IMG/VR virus record: IMGVR_UViG_3300022744_000012
Span: 1-41,954 of that record
Source: a virus
DNA: 41,954 nucleotides
Reading direction: 5' to 3' (one strand)
The notes below the pieces were generated by a model. The model saw only the letters and a program-made list of their open reading frames with translations, made no database searches and had not been told where the DNA came from. Positions 5,815-12,247 of the stretch are shown here, piece after piece (position 1 is the first letter of the stretch; every line of letters begins with the position of its first letter). The position numbers and the translations under genes are program-made.

Positions 5815-6674
5815 ACCCCATCGACATCGCCGAGCAGCTGCGCAACATGCGCCGCCGCGCGATCCTGGTCTACCGCACCACGCCGGCTGGGCCGGTCTAC
5901 GGCATCAACGGCACCACGGCCGACCTCGGAGTCCTGACCGATGCAGCCGACCTGCTGGAGCAGCAGCGTGCCGCCGACCAGACCACAAAGCTGCGCAAGG
6001 CGCTGACCGAATCAGCGGCCTGCGAAATGATCGAATTGATCGCCGAGCAGCACAAGCTCAAGGCTGACTTGGCCGAGCGGCGCTCCGCCGCCAGCGCGCC
6101 CAGCGCGGCGCCGGCCGGCGAGCCCGTCGCCGGTCCGGTGCAGCTGGACATCATCGAGCAGTACCGGATGCAGATGGCTGGCATCAGCACGGCGGCGCAT
6201 GGCTACTGGAAGGCCGGCGACCCCATCCACCCGGACTACGACACGCCGGCGCTCCGCGACGTGGCGAAGCTCTGCGCGGACTACGCGCAGCGCAGCTCCG
6301 AACTCGACCAGCTGCGCGCCCGGGTGGCCGAGCTGGAAGCTGCCGCGCCGGCGCCGGCCGATGAGCCGGTGGCGTGGACTGACGCTGATGCAATCTGCAA
6401 CGCGCCAGACGTTGATGAGGCGATTCGCACACTGCTGGACGACCAAACCGGCGACAACGCGGTTGAGGTCGTGCGCGCCATCCTGCGCTACGCCCAGCCA
6501 GCCGCAGCGCGGGTGCCGCTGACGGATGAGCAGATCGTCTCGGCGCTGCAGTCGTGTGATGCCGAAGACCACACGCAAGCCGGCTGGGTGTGGCGCCAGC
6601 GAATCAAGTGGGCTCGCGCCATCGAGCGCGCCCACGGCATCACGGCCACCAGCAAGGAAGGCGGTGCAGCATGA
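5811..6674 (+). CDS. 287-aa coiled-coil hypothetical phage protein
   Basis: It overlaps ninB by ATGA. The N-terminus (MNPIDIAEQLRNMRRRAILV) leads to a helical region, a proline/alanine linker, a second helical part with a short coiled coil (QLRARVAELEAA), and a C-terminal block with PLTDEQIVSAL...RAIERAHGI. That last motif recurs in uncharacterised proteins of phages infecting Burkholderiales-like hosts and often ends modular early proteins. No enzyme motif is visible. Confidence 0.65.
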   Translation: MNPIDIAEQLRNMRRRAILVYRTTPAGPVYGINGTTADLGVLTDAADLLEQQRAADQTTKLRKALTESAACEMIELIAEQHKLKADLAERRSAASAPSAAPAGEPVAGPVQLDIIEQYRMQMAGISTAAHGYWKAGDPIHPDYDTPALRDVAKLCADYAQRSSELDQLRARVAELEAAAPAPADEPVAWTDADAICNAPDVDEAIRTLLDDQTGDNAVEVVRAILRYAQPAAARVPLTDEQIVSALQSCDAEDHTQAGWVWRQRIKWARAIERAHGITATSKEGGAA

Positions 6675-6880
6675 GCCGGTCATACTCAATCAAGACGCTG
6701 CGCGAGTTCCTCGCTACGCCGCACGTCCGATTGATGCAGCCGCGCCAGCACATCGCGGCAGCGCTGCACGAACTCGACATCGCCACGGCTGACCGCGAGC
6801 TGGCGTGGCGCGAACTGGGCGAGGCGCAGCGCCGCATTGCCGAGCTAGAGCAGCAGCTGAGGCTTCAGGGAAAATCATGA
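6671..6880 (+). CDS. 69-aa helical hypothetical protein
   Basis: It overlaps the previous gene by ATGA and begins MSRSYSIKTLREFLATPHVR. The second half is a coiled coil (ELGEAQRRIAELEQQLRLQ). No function is recognised. Its place between two ATGA junctions makes translation likely. Confidence 0.6.
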   Translation: MSRSYSIKTLREFLATPHVRLMQPRQHIAAALHELDIATADRELAWRELGEAQRRIAELEQQLRLQGKS

Positions 6881-7383
6881 GCACGCCACGCAAGAAATAC
6901 AAGCCACGCCCCGTCAGCCTGCACCCTGTGCGGGTTGCTGCCGATGCCGCTGCATATCTGACGCTCGCCGAGATCGAGGCAAATGCATCTGGTGTCGATG
7001 CAGCGGTGTCAGCTATCAAGGCCGCCACCGCCCGGCGCGAACACTGGCAGGCGCTGTTTGATGCACTCAATTTGATCGAGGCATTCGGACAGATGGGTAA
7101 AAAGCTTATGCCAGTCTGGCGCGAATGGCACTCGTCCGCGCAAGAACTATGCGTCACGATCACCGATCGCAGAAAGGGTGGCGTCATGGCCCTGCGCGCC
7201 GAAGAAATCAAGCTGTTGCAAAGCGTCGCAGACACGTGGCGCGAGATCATGACGCAGACGACGCGCGGGCAGTATCGGCAAGCCATCGACGTGGCAGAGC
7301 GCAAGATCAGGCAGGCGCTGCTGCGGCGCGACGACAAGATTACACGCATTGACTGCGAGCACGGCATATTGCGCCGCAGCTAA
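6877..7383 (+). CDS. 168-aa hypothetical protein
   Basis: It overlaps the upstream gene by ATGA and starts MSTPRKKYKPRPVSLHPVR. It is largely helical with repeated Ala/Leu heptads, contains IEAFGQMGKKLMPVWREWHSS and ends CEHGILRRS. No domain is recognised, although helical proteins of this general size and start (KKYKPRPV) are common in phages of Burkholderiales and Pseudomonas. It is the last gene of the unbroken ATGA chain; the ssb remnant begins 18 bases later. Confidence 0.65.
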   Translation: MSTPRKKYKPRPVSLHPVRVAADAAAYLTLAEIEANASGVDAAVSAIKAATARREHWQALFDALNLIEAFGQMGKKLMPVWREWHSSAQELCVTITDRRKGGVMALRAEEIKLLQSVADTWREIMTQTTRGQYRQAIDVAERKIRQALLRRDDKITRIDCEHGILRRS

Positions 7384-7400
7384 ATCAACCAAGCTAAATA

Positions 7401-7472
7401 ATGGCCTCCGTTAATAAAGTAATTCTGATCGGCCACATCAGCCACGCGATGCGCGAGCACGCAGGCCTATGA
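7401..7472 (+). pseudogene. Truncated ssb: N-terminal remnant
   Basis: An ATG opens a 23-codon frame whose first 11 residues are MASVNKVILIG, the canonical start of bacterial and phage SSB proteins; it then diverges and stops. The complete SSB at 7930 starts [11 protein letters not shown] but uses different codons at nearly every position, and this copy is visibly more AT-rich. So it is not a recent duplicate but the stump of another ssb. The matching C-terminal stump is at 9415-9465. Confidence 0.75.
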
Positions 7473-7481
7473 TCAACACCA

Positions 7482-7499
7482 GCCCGGCTCAGGCCGGGC
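7482..7499 (+). other. Perfect GC hairpin after the ssb remnant
   Basis: GCCCGGC-TCAG-GCCGGGC forms a 7-bp stem with a 4-base loop. It is preceded by TGATCAAC, exactly as the hairpin at 9475-9492 follows the C-terminal ssb remnant. There is no T run, so it may weaken or pause transcription. It separates the upstream operon from the MazG-like gene. Confidence 0.5.
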
Positions 7500-7515
7500 A
7501 CAACCACGCGAAACC

Positions 7516-7917
7516 ATGAGCAACCAACCGATTGCAACCCTCCCGATCGCCGAAGCCGTCGGCCTGATCCAGTACGTGTGCCACGAGGCCAGCAAGTCCG
7601 CCGGCTGGTGGCACGACCTGCACACCGGCGAGCCGATCGTCCAGCGCCCGCACGTCGTCGGCGAGAAGCTGTGCCTGATCCACAGCGAGGTGAGCGAGGC
7701 GATGGAGGGCCACCGCAAGGGCCTGATGGACGACAAGCTGCCCCACCGGCAAATGATCGAAGTGGAGCTGGCCGACGCGGTGATCCGCATCGCCGACCTG
7801 GCCGGCGCGCTCGGGCTCGACCTGGGCGGCGCCGTCGCCGAGAAGCTCGCCTACAACACCCGGCGCGCGGACCACAAGCCGGAGAACCGGCGAGCCGACG
7901 GCGGCAAGCAATACTGA
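7516..7917 (+). CDS. MazG-like nucleotide pyrophosphohydrolase
   Basis: This is a 133-aa all-alpha NTP pyrophosphatase. The core is EKLCLIHSEVSEAMEGHRKG (the E-x2-E metal site) followed by IEVELADAVIRIADLAG (the second E/D metal site) at about residues 50-100. The family hydrolyses NTPs or dNTPs to NMP and PPi; phage members may clean nucleotide pools or lower ppGpp-type signalling. It is the first gene of the block between the two ssb remnants, 12 bases before the intact ssb. Confidence 0.78.
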   Translation: MSNQPIATLPIAEAVGLIQYVCHEASKSAGWWHDLHTGEPIVQRPHVVGEKLCLIHSEVSEAMEGHRKGLMDDKLPHRQMIEVELADAVIRIADLAGALGLDLGGAVAEKLAYNTRRADHKPENRRADGGKQY

Positions 7918-7929
7918 GGAGGCGTCCCC

Positions 7930-8418
7930 ATGGCATCCATCAACAAAGTCATCCTCATCGGCAACCTCGGCCGCGACCCCGAGGTGCGCTACACCCCCAG
8001 CGGTGCGGCGATCTGCAACGTGTCGATCGCCACCACGCGCAAGTGGAAGGACAAGAACTCGGGCGAGCAGCAAGAGGAGTCCGAGTGGCATCGCGTCGTG
8101 TTCTATGACCGCCTCGCCGAGATCGCGGGCGAGTACCTGAAGAAGGGCCGCCCGGTCTACATCGAGGGCCGGCTGAAGACACGCAAGTGGCAGAGCCAAG
8201 ACGGGCGCGACAACTACACCACCGAGATCATCGCCGACAGCCTGCAGATGCTGGGCGCCCGCGACGAAGCCGCCAGCGCACCAGCTGCTGCGCCCAGCAG
8301 TGCGGCGCCGGCCAATGCCGCCACCCAGGCGCCGCGCCCGCGCGCCGCGGCGCCAGCGGCAGCCGCGCCGGCCGGTGGCGACGGCTTCGATGACATGGAG
8401 GACGACATCCCGTTCTGA
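7930..8418 (+). CDS. ssb: Single-stranded DNA-binding protein
   Basis: This complete 162-aa SSB follows GAGGAGGCG. The OB-fold spans about residues 1-110 ([21 protein letters not shown]..., [42 protein letters not shown]). An Ala/Pro-rich linker leads to the acidic tail [10 protein letters not shown] that recruits partner proteins. It works with the annealing protein and NinB. Cassette-type sequence begins nine bases after its stop (GTTAGGC, 8427-8433). It appears to be a xenologous replacement of the ssb whose two ends remain at 7401 and 9433. Confidence 0.93.
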   Translation: MASINKVILIGNLGRDPEVRYTPSGAAICNVSIATTRKWKDKNSGEQQEESEWHRVVFYDRLAEIAGEYLKKGRPVYIEGRLKTRKWQSQDGRDNYTTEIIADSLQMLGARDEAASAPAAAPSSAAPANAATQAPRPRAAAPAAAAPAGGDGFDDMEDDIPF

Positions 8419-8456
8419 AAACTGCTGTTAGGCCCTGGTGGCCGGAGAGGATGATG

Positions 8457-8714
8457 ATGGCAAAGCACTGCCAAGGATGTAGCCACCCAACGATTTGCGA
8501 CAGCCACGGCTGCGGCGAAGACGTGGCGCAAGCCAACAAGGCCCACCGCGAGAAAGCCCGCGCCGATGCGCGCCAGTTGCAGCACTGCGCGATTGCGGTG
8601 AGCGACTGGCTGGCCGGTGGCTGCGATGTGCACGACATACCGCGCCCGCATATTGCGGTGCTGGTGGCATGGGCCAAAGAAACGACCGCTGAGGCGGCCA
8701 GCCTTGGGGCCTAA
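8457..8714 (+). CDS. 85-aa cassette protein with Cys-rich N-terminus
   Basis: The start at 8457 is preferred over ATGs at 8451 and 8454 because GGAGAGG ends at 8450. The sequence is MAKHCQGCSHPTICDSHGCG..., with four Cys and two His in the first 20 residues (CxxC, C, C), probably one zinc site. A helical region (KAHREKARADARQLQHCAIAV) and the segment WLAGGCDVHDIPRPHI follow. The stop lies within the attC box. No family recognised. Cassette proteins are often small and novel. Confidence 0.65.
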   Translation: MAKHCQGCSHPTICDSHGCGEDVAQANKAHREKARADARQLQHCAIAVSDWLAGGCDVHDIPRPHIAVLVAWAKETTAEAASLGA

Positions 8715-8766
8715 CGTTGCAATTAACCTGCCGCCGTAGGCGGTCAGGTTGAATTGCGTGTTAGGC
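8709..8766 (+). other. attC site (integron recombination site)
   Basis: R'' is GCCTAAC (8709-8715, RYYYAAC) and R' is GTTAGGC (8760-8766, GTTRRRY), perfectly complementary. Inside, GCAATT (8718-8723) pairs with AATTGC (8753-8758), after a short unpaired spacer. AACCTG pairs with CAGGTT, and CCGCC with GGCGG around a GTA loop. The right arm carries two extra unpaired bases (an A between GGCGGT and CAGGTT on one strand's reading and a C before GAATTGC's partner), matching the extrahelical bases that orient attC folding. Structure and boxes together fit a functional attC. Confidence 0.85.
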
Positions 8767-8791
8767 GTGTGGTGGAGAAACGAGAGGAACT

Positions 8792-9133
8792 ATGAGTAGC
8801 GCTTACGGACACCTTGCACAAGTGCGCGACCGGACGATGGCCGAACCGCACCACCCGCAGAAGCTGGTGAATGTGCGCTTGGACTACCTGGATGCGGTGA
8901 TGCAGCACTACGTGGAGCTTGTCACCGACAACGCGACGCGCCGCGTGTTGAGCGATGCGCTGACCCAACAAAAGGGCGAAAACGCGGTGCTGGCCGGCCT
9001 GCTGCGCGACTGCGACGCGGTGCTGGCAACGATTGAAGCCGACGACAGCGACGAAGCCGAGAAGGTGCGCGACCTGCGCATGGCGCTGGCTTACGCGCTG
9101 GACCCGTACAAGCGAGAAGGGGCACTGCTGTGA
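8792..9133 (+). CDS. 113-aa cassette-borne hypothetical protein
   Basis: The ATG at 8792 follows GAGAGGAACT, 26 bases after the attC end. The acidic, helical product reads MSSAYGHLAQVRDRTMAEPH... with NVRLDYLDAVMQHYVELVTDNATRRVL in the middle and a region LATIEADDSDEAEKVRDLRM towards the end. No domain is recognised. It overlaps the next ORF by one base (TGATG), so the cassette encodes a translationally coupled pair. Paired small genes in cassettes are often toxin-antitoxin-like, but no such family is evident. Confidence 0.65.
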   Translation: MSSAYGHLAQVRDRTMAEPHHPQKLVNVRLDYLDAVMQHYVELVTDNATRRVLSDALTQQKGENAVLAGLLRDCDAVLATIEADDSDEAEKVRDLRMALAYALDPYKREGALL

Positions 9134-9387
9134 TGGACCTGACAAATAAGGCCGCCGCCTACGCAAACGCGCTGGACAGTGACATGGCCGCCCAGCCGTG
9201 GCAGCAGGTGCGCGACGGCAAGTTGTGGCGCGGGTACGTGGGCACGATCTACGGCTGCCCGATGGCAACGGACAACGGCACCACGTTCGACACCGCTGCC
9301 GCCGCGCTGGCGAATGCCGAACTGTTCCGCGAGCAGTGCCGCGAGATTCGGCGCAAGGCAACTGGTGGCGCACCTGAACACGCCTAA
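9133..9387 (+). CDS. 84-aa cassette-borne hypothetical protein
   Basis: The ATG at 9133 overlaps the preceding stop (TGATG). The sequence MDLTNKAAAYANALDSDMAA leads to a compact segment with WQQVRDGKLWRGYVGTIYGCP, which could be a small beta-sheet domain, and a C-terminal helix (AALANAELFREQCREIRRKA). The stop TAA is within the GCCTAAC box. No recognised family. It forms a pair with the 113-aa protein. Confidence 0.65.
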   Translation: MDLTNKAAAYANALDSDMAAQPWQQVRDGKLWRGYVGTIYGCPMATDNGTTFDTAAAALANAELFREQCREIRRKATGGAPEHA

Positions 9388-9404
9388 CTTGTTGTAGATG
9401 GACG

Positions 9405-9424
9405 GCCGCGTCTCATGACGCGGC
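9405..9424. other. Perfect 8-bp hairpin at the cassette/ssb-remnant junction
   Basis: GCCGCGTC-TCAT-GACGCGGC (9405-9424) forms an 8-bp stem. It begins 17 bases after the incomplete attC box and ends nine bases before the ssb C-terminal remnant, so it marks the right edge of the imported block. No T run follows on either strand. Confidence 0.5.
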
Positions 9425-9465
9425 TGATCGGATTCGACAACATGGATGACGATATCCCGTTCTGA
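9415..9465 (+). pseudogene. C-terminal remnant of an ssb gene
   Basis: This short frame ends ...GFDNMDDDIPF then TGA (9433-9465), the conserved acidic SSB tail. The intact SSB ends [11 protein letters not shown], but its codons differ, so this is a different allele. Nothing before GF resembles SSB. Together with the N-terminal stump at 7401 it brackets the MazG-SSB-cassette block and is best read as the right end of the original ssb. Confidence 0.75.
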
Positions 9466-9474
9466 TCAACCACA

Positions 9475-9492
9475 CCGGGGCTACGGCCCCGG
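9475..9492. terminator. GC hairpin ending the rightward operon
   Basis: CCGGGGC-TACG-GCCCCGG is a perfect 7-bp stem ten bases after the TGA of the ssb remnant. It lacks a T run, so termination would be weak or factor-assisted. It shares the TGATCAAC prefix with the hairpin at 7482-7499. Confidence 0.5.
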
Positions 9493-9540
9493 CCCATGAC
9501 GACAGCGCCAGCACCGCCTGACGCTGCCGCGATGGGCCAT

Positions 9541-9690
9541 CCCGGGTTAGGCCGGGGTCTGGGGTCAACCTCTCCACCGGAGGCGAAGCCAGAAAGAACA
9601 CACCGCGCCTGCCTTGCATCGCGGCCCCCATCATCAAATCGCGAGGGCGGCAGATCATCTGCGGCGGCATCACGCGGCCGGGGCGCCCTC
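9541..9690 (+). ncRNA. Structured region, possibly C4-antisense-RNA/Ash-like
   Basis: No convincing start codon with a ribosome-binding site was found between 9466 and 9764, but the plus strand is rich in nested stems: CTCC/GGAG (9572-9582), GGC-GAA-GCC (9582-9590), CCGCG/CGCGG (9603-9624), GAGGGCG/CGCCCTC (9643-9690) enclosing GCAGAT/ATCTGC (9650-9662). From memory the GGAGGCGAAGCCAGAAAGAA segment recalls the C4 antisense RNA and ash region of P1/P4-type phages. A 74-codon frame (9496-9720) containing SPPEAKPERTHRACLASRP may be the related Ash-type frame. C4 RNAs control antirepressors, and an antirepressor exists at 39915-40631. Tentative. Confidence 0.3.
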
Positions 9691-9719
9691 AAAAAAAACA
9701 GCCGCCGCGTGGGTGGCTG
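9691..9719 (-). terminator. Strong intrinsic terminator of the late operon
   Basis: On the minus strand CAGCCACC pairs with GGCGGCTG (one mismatch, 5-base loop), followed directly by eight T. It lies 46 bases beyond the stop of the last late gene (9765-10070), facing the end of the rightward operon. Confidence 0.88.
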
Positions 9720-9764
9720 AATCTCACTTGGCGTGAGCACAGGGAGGAGACAGGCTGCAGTGTA

Positions 9765-10070
9765 TCACGGCTCAACCGGAGTCAGGCAGTGATTTGTGAG
9801 TCTATCGCCGCTCGGCGTGCTGTAGCTGATGGCAATGCGGTACGTGGTGCCGCCGACGCCGCCGGCGCAGCGCCACGAGATCACCGATCCCGTCACGGCA
9901 GGCTGCACAGTGATGATGCTCGCCGCGCCCGGATCTGCGGCACCGGAGTACACCGACACGTTAGCGACGGGATTGCTCGGCGTCGGCGTGACGCGGCTGA
10001 CGTCGAGGCTGTAGGTAATGGTCTCGGACGCCAGGCGCGGACGGTACTGTACAACGTGCTCAATGCTCAT
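9765..10070 (-). CDS. Putative fibre-tail adaptor / small tail protein
   Basis: The ATG at 10068-10070 overlaps the preceding stop (ATGA), giving a 101-aa protein starting MSIEHVVQYRPRLASETITY. A small beta-rich fold is suggested by SLDVSRVTP, ASIITVQPAVTGSVISWRCAGGVGGTTYRIAISYSTPSGDR. This pattern is that of short phage proteins annotated as fibre-tail adaptors (Gp80-like). It is the last late gene, beside the fibre genes, consistent with a virion accessory role. Confidence 0.5.
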   Translation of the reverse strand: MSIEHVVQYRPRLASETITYSLDVSRVTPTPSNPVANVSVYSGAADPGAASIITVQPAVTGSVISWRCAGGVGGTTYRIAISYSTPSGDRLTNHCLTPVEP

Positions 10071-11014
10071 AGTGCGTGCCCTGTGTAGTCGCGCGGCTGC
10101 GCATGCCCGATTGTCGCCCGCTCGGCTGCGGCCATCGAGCCGCGGCGCTCGCCGGCCATGCAGATGGTCACCCGGGCTGCCGCAGTCGCCGATGTCGCGC
10201 GAGCCTGGGCGATTGCCAGATGAGTGACGGACACGGCCAATTGTTGCGCATCGGCAACGATGCCGGCCGATGTTGCAACGAGATCGTCCAGCAGCGCCGC
10301 ACATGATGCTGACACACCGACCGCGCCGGATGCTGATGCGCCAATCTCGCCGATGGCCTGATCTGACGCAGCCGACACAGGCGTGCCGCCCACGCCAACT
10401 GATTCGACCGCGCCGAGGATCTGGTCTGATGAGCCGGCTACAGGCGCCGTGCCAGTCGATGCCGCACCGATCTGGCCGATGGCCCGGCTTGCGAATGCCG
10501 ACACCGCCGCAGACCCGACGCCAGCCGACACCACTGCACCGACCGACAGCGCCGACGATGCCGCGATCAGCACCGAGCCGGCAGCTGCGCCACCGACTGC
10601 ACCGAGCGTCACCGAGCCAGTCAGCCCGCCAGACGCCACCGAGCCGGCCGCGACCGATGCGACTGCGCCGAGCGTTGCCGATCCCGACGCGCTGACGCGC
10701 ACGCCGGCCGAGCCAACCCCGGTTACCGCTCCGAGCGTCGCCGCGCCTGATGCGGCCGCCGCGGCCGCCGCTGTGCTGGCGCTGCTGATCGCGCCGAGCG
10801 TCACCGCCTGGAGACCCTTCACCGCCGCAGCGCCGGCAGCGGTCTGAGTCACTGCGCCAAGGGTTGCAGCGCCAGAGCCGGCCACGGCGGCACGCGCAAC
10901 AGCCGAGCCGGTCAGTGCGCCGAGCGTGACAGCCGACGTGCCGGTGACGCCGCCCGCCAGCTCGCCGACCGCATACCCTGCGGTCCAGTAGCCAGTGACG
11001 GCATAGGTCGCCAT
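10067..11014 (-). CDS. Repetitive Ala/Gly/Val/Ser-rich fibre-like protein
   Basis: This 315-aa protein is built of about ten 21-22-residue repeats beginning (A/V)TLGA(V/L/I), such as ATLGAVTQTAAGAAAVKG. The repeats predict a stacked beta-solenoid or elongated fibre. The C-terminal 90 residues are helical (LLDDLVATSAGIVADAQQLAVSVTHLAIAQARATSA). It overlaps neighbours at both ends (ATGA at 10067; shared base at 11014). It is probably a virion appendage; base composition is strongly GC-biased. Confidence 0.55.
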   Translation of the reverse strand: MATYAVTGYWTAGYAVGELAGGVTGTSAVTLGALTGSAVARAAVAGSGAATLGAVTQTAAGAAAVKGLQAVTLGAISSASTAAAAAAASGAATLGAVTGVGSAGVRVSASGSATLGAVASVAAGSVASGGLTGSVTLGAVGGAAAGSVLIAASSALSVGAVVSAGVGSAAVSAFASRAIGQIGAASTGTAPVAGSSDQILGAVESVGVGGTPVSAASDQAIGEIGASASGAVGVSASCAALLDDLVATSAGIVADAQQLAVSVTHLAIAQARATSATAAARVTICMAGERRGSMAAAERATIGHAQPRDYTGHAL

Positions 11015-12243
11015 CAGTTATCCGTTTCGACGTACAAGCCGAACATCGTCAGCCCCGTCACGCTGCTGGTTCCGCCGACGCTGTGGTACGCACGGGGGCC
11101 GCAGGCGGTCGTGATCGTGAGCAGGTCAGTCGTCGCCGTGCTGGAAAACGTCGCGCCGGTCGTCTCATCGACCAGCTGCACCGACAGCGATGCACCGCCA
11201 GCCGGGGCGAAGATCATCACCGAAAACGGGCCGCTGCGGTCTGCGCTCGGGCGGGTCATGCCGGTATTGACTTTCGTCGCCGTTCCGGTCGCGTCGTTGA
11301 AATACAGCTGCCAGTTGGCATCCGCCGCGTCATACCCAGCGCCAACAATGTCCGTCAGCGTCGATGGATCAACATCAGTAGGCGCAGCGGTCGCGCCAGC
11401 CATGCCGCAGAAAAACCGTTGCGTCGTCACGCCAGTGGTGCCGGTCGCAGGAGCCACGCGGGCAATCATGTGATACCCGTCCGTGCCTCGATAGACGTTG
11501 GTCGCGATGCGGTAGCCTGCGACGGCCGTGGTTGATGCGGTTGTCTGCAGGTAGTCGACGCGCGTGGATCGCGTGTGCAGGCTGGTCGTCGCGTAGTTGG
11601 CGGCCGTGGCTGTGCCGGTTGCAGTCAGGGCCGCCGCGCCGATGGCGCTGATCGTTGCGGAGTTGGCCGCTGGCCGCCACTGCGCCCAGCCGTTGCGCGC
11701 GAGGTGCGGCTGCAGGCTGGTCGTCAAGCCGGTGGCGATCCGAAACGCAGGGATGTACCGACCGCCAAGCAGCTTTGCGAAAACGTTGATGTGACCAGTC
11801 GGCGGCGCTGGTGGCTCGCTAGCGTGCCCCGGCAGAGTCAACGTGTTGTTTTCATCGTCCCAGATGTCGATGCTGACGCCCGTCCAGTTGGTCGCGCTGG
11901 TAGCAATCAGGTCAACCGCGTTGCCCGGTGGCAGCGTCAGCGGCGTGTTGATCACGCCGTCGATCGACTGCCCCACGGCCGGGTAGACCTGCACTGCGTT
12001 GGCGGTGTGGTTGACGATCGTGCGCGTCAGACCGGGGTCTGGCGTGCCGAGGATCACGCCGGAACCGGCCGAGCTGGTCGTGATAAATGCCACCGTCGAC
12101 GCAATCGCCGTTGCTGTGCCCTGCGTTGTGCCGGCAGCCGTCACCGCGGCTGAAACGGTCGTGTTGAGCGCCGACCAATTGGCGTCGACCTCGGCCCAGG
12201 TCAGCTCGGCGCCTTTGCCGGTGCGGGTGGTCAGCGTCGGCAT
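11014..12243 (-). CDS. Tail fibre / receptor-binding protein
   Basis: The 409-aa protein has an N-terminus LTTRTGKGAELTWAEVDANW that is a common attachment motif of phage fibre proteins. Residues 30-130 are beta-rich. The C-terminal half (GYRIATNVYRGTDGYHMIARV, RFFCGMAG, ANWQLYFND, PFSVMIFAP) looks like a carbohydrate-binding jelly-roll/concanavalin-like domain. It probably determines host recognition together with the tailspike at 13668-15875. Confidence 0.65.
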   Translation of the reverse strand: MPTLTTRTGKGAELTWAEVDANWSALNTTVSAAVTAAGTTQGTATAIASTVAFITTSSAGSGVILGTPDPGLTRTIVNHTANAVQVYPAVGQSIDGVINTPLTLPPGNAVDLIATSATNWTGVSIDIWDDENNTLTLPGHASEPPAPPTGHINVFAKLLGGRYIPAFRIATGLTTSLQPHLARNGWAQWRPAANSATISAIGAAALTATGTATAANYATTSLHTRSTRVDYLQTTASTTAVAGYRIATNVYRGTDGYHMIARVAPATGTTGVTTQRFFCGMAGATAAPTDVDPSTLTDIVGAGYDAADANWQLYFNDATGTATKVNTGMTRPSADRSGPFSVMIFAPAGGASLSVQLVDETTGATFSSTATTDLLTITTACGPRAYHSVGGTSSVTGLTMFGLYVETDN

Positions 12244-12247
12244 GGCA

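Larger units (their letters stand above)
8427..8766 (+). mobile_element. Integron-type gene cassette 1
   Basis: A GTTAGGC core site (8427-8433) nine bases after the ssb stop begins the segment. One short ORF (8457-8714) follows with its own ribosome-binding site and little leader. The segment ends in a 58-bp attC site with a second GTTAGGC at 8760-8766. The ORF stop TAA lies inside the attC R'' box GCCTAAC, as is typical of mobile gene cassettes. The unit between the two G/TT crossover points is about 333 bp. No integron integrase gene or attI was found here. Confidence 0.8.
8760..9392 (+). mobile_element. Integron-type gene cassette 2, attC incomplete
   Basis: It starts at the crossover point of attC 1 and holds two overlapping ORFs (8792-9133, 9133-9387). 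The second ends with TAA inside GCCTAAC (9382-9388), the same arrangement as cassette 1, so an R'' box is present. However, the complementary GTTAGGC expected within about 60-140 bases, with a matching arm, is absent. Instead the sequence passes into a hairpin and the C-terminal ssb remnant. The cassette is therefore probably truncated on its attC side. Confidence 0.6.

Noticed and set aside
8771-8778. GGTGGAGA before the cassette gene as target of a C4-like antisense RNA (complement of TCTCCACC at 9571-9578)
   Set aside because: Eight complementary bases around a ribosome-binding-site-like sequence are easily due to chance, and the C4 identity itself is tentative.
9546-9552. GTTAGGC as the right half of the second attC
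   Set aside because: It is 171 bases from GCCTAAC and the sequences inside are not complementary. A 7-mer is expected a few times by chance in 42 kb.
9384-9740. 118-codon minus-strand frame across the convergent gap
   Set aside because: It covers the ssb remnant, both hairpins and the late terminator, has no ribosome-binding site and no recognisable domain.
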